Positions 60,359 through 64,000 of a DNA stretch of 64,000 nt are shown piece after piece (position 1 is the stretch's first letter; the number at the start of each line of letters is the position of its first letter). Below the pieces are notes generated by a model that was given only the letters and a program-made list of their open reading frames with translations, searched no databases and was not told the DNA's origin. Source of the stretch: WLMZ01 sp037140375 (GTDB lineage Bacteria; Actinomycetota; Acidimicrobiia; Acidimicrobiales; Ilumatobacteraceae); the NCBI GenBank assembly GCA_037140375.1, contig JBAXER010000004.1, positions 7,123-71,122 of the forward strand. Direction: 5' to 3'. A program made the translations under genes and the position numbers.

Positions 60359-61384
60359 ATGACTTCGTCGCCATCCGTGCAACTGTCAGTACTCGATCTC
60401 TCGATCCTCGCCGAGGGCGCATCAAGCAGCAACGCGCTCAGCGATACCACCGCCCTCGCGGTGCATGCCGATGCACTTGGCTTCACCCGCTTTTGGGTTG
60501 CCGAGCATCACAACATGCCCAGCGTGGCGTGCACCTCGCCCACCATCCTCATCGCCCATCTCGCCGCGCTCACTCAACAGATCCATGTCGGATCCGGCGG
60601 GGTCATGCTGCCCAACCACGCTCCGCTCGTTGTGGCCGAACAGTTCGCGATGCTCGAGGCGCTGCACCCGGGCCGCGTTGATGTGGGCATCGGTCGCGCA
60701 CCGGGCACCGACCAACTCACCGCAGCCGCACTTCGCCGTTCGGTCGACGCTCTTGGCGCCGAAGACTTTCCACGCCACCTCATCGACCTGATGGGTTTAC
60801 TCGGCGATGCTCGTGCCGATGTTCCGTGGGGCAGCGGCCTAGCGAGCAAGTTTCGCGCCACCCCAGCGGCCGCATCATCGCCAGGCGTCTTCCTCCTTGG
60901 ATCCAGCGGCTACAGCGCCGAGCTTGCTGGGTTCCTCGGACTTCCGTTTGCCTTCGCTCACCATTTCGACATGGGTGGCACGCTGCAAGCCGTAGACCTC
61001 TATCGCCGCAACTTCAAACCATCGAGTGTGCTCGCCGAGCCACACATGATCGTCACCGCAAACGTGCTCGCCGCCGACACAGCCGAAGAAGCCGATTGGC
61101 ATTCGGCACCCGGTCGCCTCACCGCACTTGGTCGCCGCACCGGCCGCTTCACGCCCCTGCCCTCGCCAAGCGCTGCTGCGGCGCACCCCGATATCGAAGA
61201 AGCAAAGCGCCTTCCGAGCAACCGCATTGTTGGATCCATCGCCGAGGTGGTCGAGCAACTTCACGGTCTTGTCGAGCGCACCGGAGCCAATGAAATCATG
61301 GTCACTGCGGTGGCCTTCGATCTGTCGGCACGGCTACGCAGCCTTGAGCTCTTGGCCGAGCACTGGCTCGGGGTCAGGGCGTAG
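60359..61384 (+). CDS. LLM-class flavin-dependent oxidoreductase
   Basis: A 341-residue TIM-barrel protein of the luciferase-like (MsnO8-type) group. LSVLDLSILAEG at the start, RFWVAEHHNMPSVACTSP, and GSGGVMLPNHAPLVVAEQFAMLEALHPGRVDVGIGRAPG (cited by its first and last words) are family blocks. These enzymes use FMN or F420; the cofactor cannot be decided. It overlaps the convergent membrane gene by 11 bases. ATG 60359 is chosen because earlier starts fall in the ArsA gene. Confidence 0.9.
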   Translation: MTSSPSVQLSVLDLSILAEGASSSNALSDTTALAVHADALGFTRFWVAEHHNMPSVACTSPTILIAHLAALTQQIHVGSGGVMLPNHAPLVVAEQFAMLEALHPGRVDVGIGRAPGTDQLTAAALRRSVDALGAEDFPRHLIDLMGLLGDARADVPWGSGLASKFRATPAAASSPGVFLLGSSGYSAELAGFLGLPFAFAHHFDMGGTLQAVDLYRRNFKPSSVLAEPHMIVTANVLAADTAEEADWHSAPGRLTALGRRTGRFTPLPSPSAAAAHPDIEEAKRLPSNRIVGSIAEVVEQLHGLVERTGANEIMVTAVAFDLSARLRSLELLAEHWLGVRA

Positions 61385-61997
61385 ACCCTGCGGGAAGCGT
61401 TGGCAGGGTTGGCTGCGTAATCGACGAGATATCCAAGGTGGTACTGGTCACGCCTGACGGAGTCTCGGTCTTGGTCACGCCTCGGTGCACCTCGATGGTG
61501 TCGCCGATAACTGCCCAATACGAGAACACGGTCACATAGAGCACCGTGGCAATGATGATGATCTTCGACGACAGGTCGGCCTTGGCAGGCGTTTGCTCGG
61601 TATAGCCCGCCCGCAGAAACGGCCACAGGGCTATTACGACCACAACCTCAAGCAGCACCGACAGCACATCTGATCGCCCAAAAGTTCCGCGAATACCCTT
61701 GGTGGGTCCAAACGGCAGGCCAAAAGCGCGGTCCCACGCCCACACCACTACTGGCAACACGCTGATTGCGATGACTGCACTGACCACCCAGCGATTCAAC
61801 GCGAACAACATCGCAACAGCTGCGAGAGCCTCGACAATGGCGAGCACAAAGAAGAACGTGCCGGAAGCTGCCCACTCATCGTTGTGCGGGCCAATGACGC
61901 TCCAGTGAACAACCTGTGCGCCCACCAGACAGATGAGAGCGACCACCACGCGGGCGGTGAACCACCGATTGAGCGGCTGCTCAACAGAAGCCGTCAT
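61374..61997 (-). CDS. Four-helix membrane protein of unknown function
   Basis: A 207-residue protein with hydrophobic segments at about 13-31, 43-65, 68-85 and 120-138, plus another near 155-172. A Thr/Pro-rich C-terminal tail (TTLDISSITQPTLPTLPAGSTP) faces the opposite side. I do not recognise a family. It is two bases downstream of a very small membrane-protein gene and convergent with the LLM oxidoreductase gene. Confidence 0.75.
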   Translation of the reverse strand: MTASVEQPLNRWFTARVVVALICLVGAQVVHWSVIGPHNDEWAASGTFFFVLAIVEALAAVAMLFALNRWVVSAVIAISVLPVVVWAWDRAFGLPFGPTKGIRGTFGRSDVLSVLLEVVVVIALWPFLRAGYTEQTPAKADLSSKIIIIATVLYVTVFSYWAVIGDTIEVHRGVTKTETPSGVTSTTLDISSITQPTLPTLPAGSTP

Positions 61998-61999
61998 CG

Positions 62000-62200
62000 C
62001 TACTTCTTCTCTTGAGGCGAGGCATCGCGCGACGCGGCGCCACGTCGGCGAACCGCTAACAAGAGCACGCATACAGCCGCCAACGGCGCTGCCATCAGCA
62101 ACGCTTCGTCCCAATTAAAACCGCTGGCGTGCCCAAGCATCGCTACTCCCTCAACCCTTGCGCCGTCTGCATCAATTGCATCAGCGCTCAATGAAATCAC
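62000..62200 (-). CDS. Very small single-helix membrane protein
   Basis: Up to 66 residues: a polar N-terminus, one membrane helix (ALLMAAPLAAVCVLLLAV), and a positively charged tail (RRRGAASRDASPQEKK), consistent with N-out topology. A shorter form from the ATG at 62140 would have 46 residues. The stop lies two bases before the next membrane gene, which argues for a real, coupled gene, but the small size leaves doubt. Confidence 0.5.
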   Translation of the reverse strand: MISLSADAIDADGARVEGVAMLGHASGFNWDEALLMAAPLAAVCVLLLAVRRRGAASRDASPQEKK

Positions 62201-62277
62201 AGCGATCCTAACGGTCGTGCCATACGCAGCCGCGGCACGATCACTCCTTCACCCGACCTATCGGCTTTGATGTTCGA

Positions 62278-62931
62278 ATGAACGTTATTGACGCCGTCGG
62301 CACCCGCATCTCCGTACGCCAGTTCACCGCCGAGCCCGTAAGCGACGAACTACTCCGCGGCCTCGTCGAAGACGCAGGCGGCGCGCCAAGCGGCGGCAAC
62401 GTGCAGCCGTGGCGCATTTACGTGGTGAACGGCGCATCGATGACACGGCTTCGCGAGTTCCTTCCAACTCAGGCCGCTATGGACACACCCGAGTACGACA
62501 TCTACCCCGCCGGTCTCGTCGAGCCGTACCGCACCAACCGCTTCACGATCGGCGAGCAGATGTACGCCACGCTCGGCATTCCCCGTGAGGACAAAGCCGG
62601 TCGCAGCCAGCAGTTCGCGCACAACAACAACTTCTTCGATGCCCCAGCCGCGATCTTCTGCTACATCGATCGCCAGATGGGTCTGCCCCAGTGGAGCGAC
62701 CTCGGGATGTACCTGCAGACCTTCATGCTGCTCGCTGTCGAGCGAGGCCTTGGCACCTGCGCTCAGGAGTACTGGTCAATTCGCCATGCCGCGATTTCCA
62801 CCTTTGTCGACGCGCCAGCCAACGAGATGCTCTTCTGTGGCGTCTCCATCGGCCACCCTGACCCGACGGCAGCGATCAACACACTGAAGTCCGAGCGCAT
62901 GCCATTCGACGGCTTCGCCCGATTCGTGTAA
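62278..62931 (+). CDS. Nitroreductase-family protein
   Basis: A 217-residue FMN-dependent NADH/NADPH oxidoreductase. IDAVGTRISVRQFT gives the R-x-S-x-R FMN phosphate contact, APSGGNVQPWR the family's P-S-x-x-N-x-Q-P-W motif, and GLPQWSDLGMYLQTFMLLAVERGLGTC the dimer interface region. The C-terminal IGHPDP is usual. The physiological substrate is unknown. It lies 80 bases upstream of the VapBC module. Confidence 0.92.
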   Translation: MNVIDAVGTRISVRQFTAEPVSDELLRGLVEDAGGAPSGGNVQPWRIYVVNGASMTRLREFLPTQAAMDTPEYDIYPAGLVEPYRTNRFTIGEQMYATLGIPREDKAGRSQQFAHNNNFFDAPAAIFCYIDRQMGLPQWSDLGMYLQTFMLLAVERGLGTCAQEYWSIRHAAISTFVDAPANEMLFCGVSIGHPDPTAAINTLKSERMPFDGFARFV

Positions 62932-62977
62932 CGCCCTGGCGACGGCACTGTTCTTGGGTGCGGCGATCTGAACTCAG

Positions 62978-62997
62978 CTGATATCGTCTGATATCAC
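62978..62997 (+). promoter_or_regulatory. Candidate VapBC operator
   Basis: Two adjacent 10-base units, CTGATATCGT and CTGATATCAC, each hold the palindrome GATATC, and lie directly before the GGAGG ribosome binding site of vapB. Such repeats are typical binding sites for autoregulating VapB dimers. The TGATAT could also serve as a -10 element. Confidence 0.55.
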
Positions 62998-63010
62998 TGG
63001 AGGTGCACCA

Positions 63011-63232
63011 ATGACCAACATCCTCATTCGAGACATCCCCGACGAGGTCGTCGCTGCGATCGACGCTCGGGCGAGGCGGGTCGGATTGTCACGCACCGAG
63101 TACCTGCGCCGGACGCTGGCACGCGAGCGGGTCGACAACTCCGAACCTGTCACGGTCGACCATCTCGAACGTGTCGCATTGCTGGCCGCCGATCTGAGCA
63201 ATCCGGAGGTCATGTCCGGGGCGTGGTCGTGA
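63011..63232 (+). CDS. vapB: VapB-type antitoxin (ribbon-helix-helix)
   Basis: A 73-residue protein with an N-terminal ribbon-helix-helix: NILIRDIPDEVVAAIDARARRVGLSRTEYLRRTL (cited by ILIRDIP and SRTEYLR). The C-terminal acidic and hydrophobic end (DHLERVALLAADLSN) would wrap the toxin. A GGAGG ribosome binding site precedes the ATG, and the stop overlaps vapC (GTGA). It would repress its own operon through the 62978-62997 repeats. Confidence 0.88.
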   Translation: MTNILIRDIPDEVVAAIDARARRVGLSRTEYLRRTLARERVDNSEPVTVDHLERVALLAADLSNPEVMSGAWS

Positions 63233-63639
63233 GCCCATGGCTGATCGACAAGTCCGCGCTTGTGCGGCTGAGCGCAACTGCCGACGCCGACGAGTGGGCC
63301 ACTCGTATCGAGCGCGGTCTGGTTCGCATCTCTACGGTCACACGTCTCGAGCTGGGGTACTCCGCGCGGTCCGCTGCCGAGCATCGGCTGCTGCTGGGCG
63401 GGCTGCCGATCTCCTCGATGCCCGTTGAGTACCTGACACCGAAAATCGAAGACCGGGCGCTCGAGCTGCAGCTTGCGCTCGCCGAACGCGGTCACCACCG
63501 TGCACCTTCGATCCCCGATCTGTTGATCGCCGCTACCGGCGAGCTCTCGGAGCTGACCGTGCTTCACATGGACAAGGACTTCGAGCTGATCGCCGAACTC
63601 ACGGGCCAACGACTCCAACGCCTCGAGACGCAGCGCTAG
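63229..63639 (+). CDS. vapC: VapC PIN-domain toxin ribonuclease
   Basis: A 136-residue PIN-domain protein. The acidic quartet is visible: D7 (WLIDKSAL), E41 (RLELGYSAR), D97 (IPDLLIA), and D115/D117 (HMDKDFE). VapC toxins cleave tRNA or rRNA when released from VapB. All catalytic residues are present, so the toxin should be active. GTG 63229 overlaps the vapB stop; a GTG two codons earlier is also possible. Confidence 0.9.
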   Translation: MSPWLIDKSALVRLSATADADEWATRIERGLVRISTVTRLELGYSARSAAEHRLLLGGLPISSMPVEYLTPKIEDRALELQLALAERGHHRAPSIPDLLIAATGELSELTVLHMDKDFELIAELTGQRLQRLETQR

Positions 63640-63656
63640 GGAACTCCGGGGGCCCT

Positions 63657-64000
63657 CTAGATGGCCGCTGTGAGCGGGTCGTAGCTGTAGACCCACTCGA
63701 GAGGTCCAAAGCCTGCGACTCCACTAGCCAAGAACTCATCTCGGCCCTGTTGCATCTCTCCATCTGGCATGTGGAACAGATCGCGGTTCATGAACGACGT
63801 GGTTTGCACTTGCGCAGTTCGGCCTTGACGCGCGGTTTCGTACCGCCGCAGCGCCGCGATCACTGCGGTGTTGTCGACGCCATCAACGTCGTCGAGACAA
63901 CGTCCGAGAATCGCTGCATCTTCTATTGCCTGGCATGACCCCTGTGCCATGAACGGCAGCATCGGGTGGCATGCATCGCCGAGCAACGTTGTGCTGCCGA
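63657..64000 (-). CDS. FAD-dependent monooxygenase, C-terminal part only
   Basis: About 114 C-terminal residues of a group A flavoprotein hydroxylase; the gene continues past the right edge. TTLLGDACHPMLPFMAQGSCQAIEDAAILGRCL (cited by GDACHPMLP and GSCQAIEDA) is the GD motif that binds FAD ribose, as in salicylate 3/6-hydroxylases. The segment after it, ALRRYETARQGRTAQVQ, is typical. It converges with vapC over 17 bases. Confidence 0.88.
   Translation of the reverse strand, partial: GSTTLLGDACHPMLPFMAQGSCQAIEDAAILGRCLDDVDGVDNTAVIAALRRYETARQGRTAQVQTTSFMNRDLFHMPDGEMQQGRDEFLASGVAGFGPLEWVYSYDPLTAAI

Overview
This is about 64 kb of GC-rich bacterial chromosome, and it looks actinobacterial. The evidence is two WhiB-type Fe-S regulators, a SenX3-RegX3/PhoU phosphate-sensing cluster, and families largely confined to Actinomycetota (DUF3097, SCO6745-like, DUF4916 Nudix, DUF3089, paired ArsA-like ATPases, an Rv0958/Rv0959-like AAA-VWA pair, 'PARLLDTR' surface repeats). 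The mix with a membrane pyrophosphatase, GH38 and GH2 mannosidases and a mycofactocin-type old yellow enzyme would suit Acidimicrobiia, but that placement is inference. I saw no rRNA, tRNA, CRISPR array, transposase or prophage. Genes are tightly packed, many with 1-4 base stop/start overlaps, and no gene-free stretch exceeds about 220 bases.

Layout. 1-6.9 kb (minus strand): phosphate block, small gene-ppk1-[PHO box]-pstB-phoU-senX3-regX3-MFS exporter. 6.9-8.3 kb: two WhiB regulators and tatA. 8.4-13.4 kb: a VWA protein and its AAA ATPase partner on the minus strand, separated by a plus-strand pair of a class III nucleotidyl cyclase and a degenerate GH1-like protein. 13.5-15.6 kb: GH2 beta-mannosidase. 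15.6-19.1 kb: sdhCAB. 19.3-22.4 kb: proton-pumping pyrophosphatase and a DedA protein. 22.4-26.2 kb: a 1272-residue secreted repeat protein. 26.3-33 kb: DUF3097 pair, then SCP2-fpg-deoD-GH38 alpha-mannosidase. 33-38.7 kb (minus): purH-metF-acyltransferase/SGNH-mdh. 38.8-41.8 kb: small membrane protein, then B12-binding mutase subunit-sucC-sucD. 41.9-49.5 kb: membrane protein, flavodoxin-like protein, AbiEi/DUF559 protein, yceH, CLC-F type channel, pcrA, P450. 49.5-62 kb: yaaA, DUF3445, SDR, SCO6745-like, OYE, Nei-like protein, Nudix, DUF3089 lipoprotein, two ArsA-like ATPases, LLM oxidoreductase, membrane proteins. 62.3-64 kb: nitroreductase, a VapBC module and the end of a flavin monooxygenase.

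How it works together. The left end combines phosphate sensing and polyphosphate storage. Central metabolism is spread over succinate dehydrogenase, malate dehydrogenase, succinyl-CoA ligase with a mutase B12 subunit, and purine/folate enzymes. Two mannosidases in separate clusters suggest turnover of mannose-containing glycans.

The most unusual signals are: (1) a 14-bp-arm palindrome present three times, each just downstream of a minus-strand stop codon, two copies bracketing the AbiEi/DUF559 gene; (2) a tandem ArsA-like pair whose nucleotide-site lysines are lost in a complementary pattern; (3) a Nei-family protein lacking the catalytic N-terminal Pro and Glu; (4) a GH1-fold protein lacking the catalytic glutamates, translationally coupled to a nucleotidyl cyclase; and (5) a whiB leader with two mutually exclusive stems.
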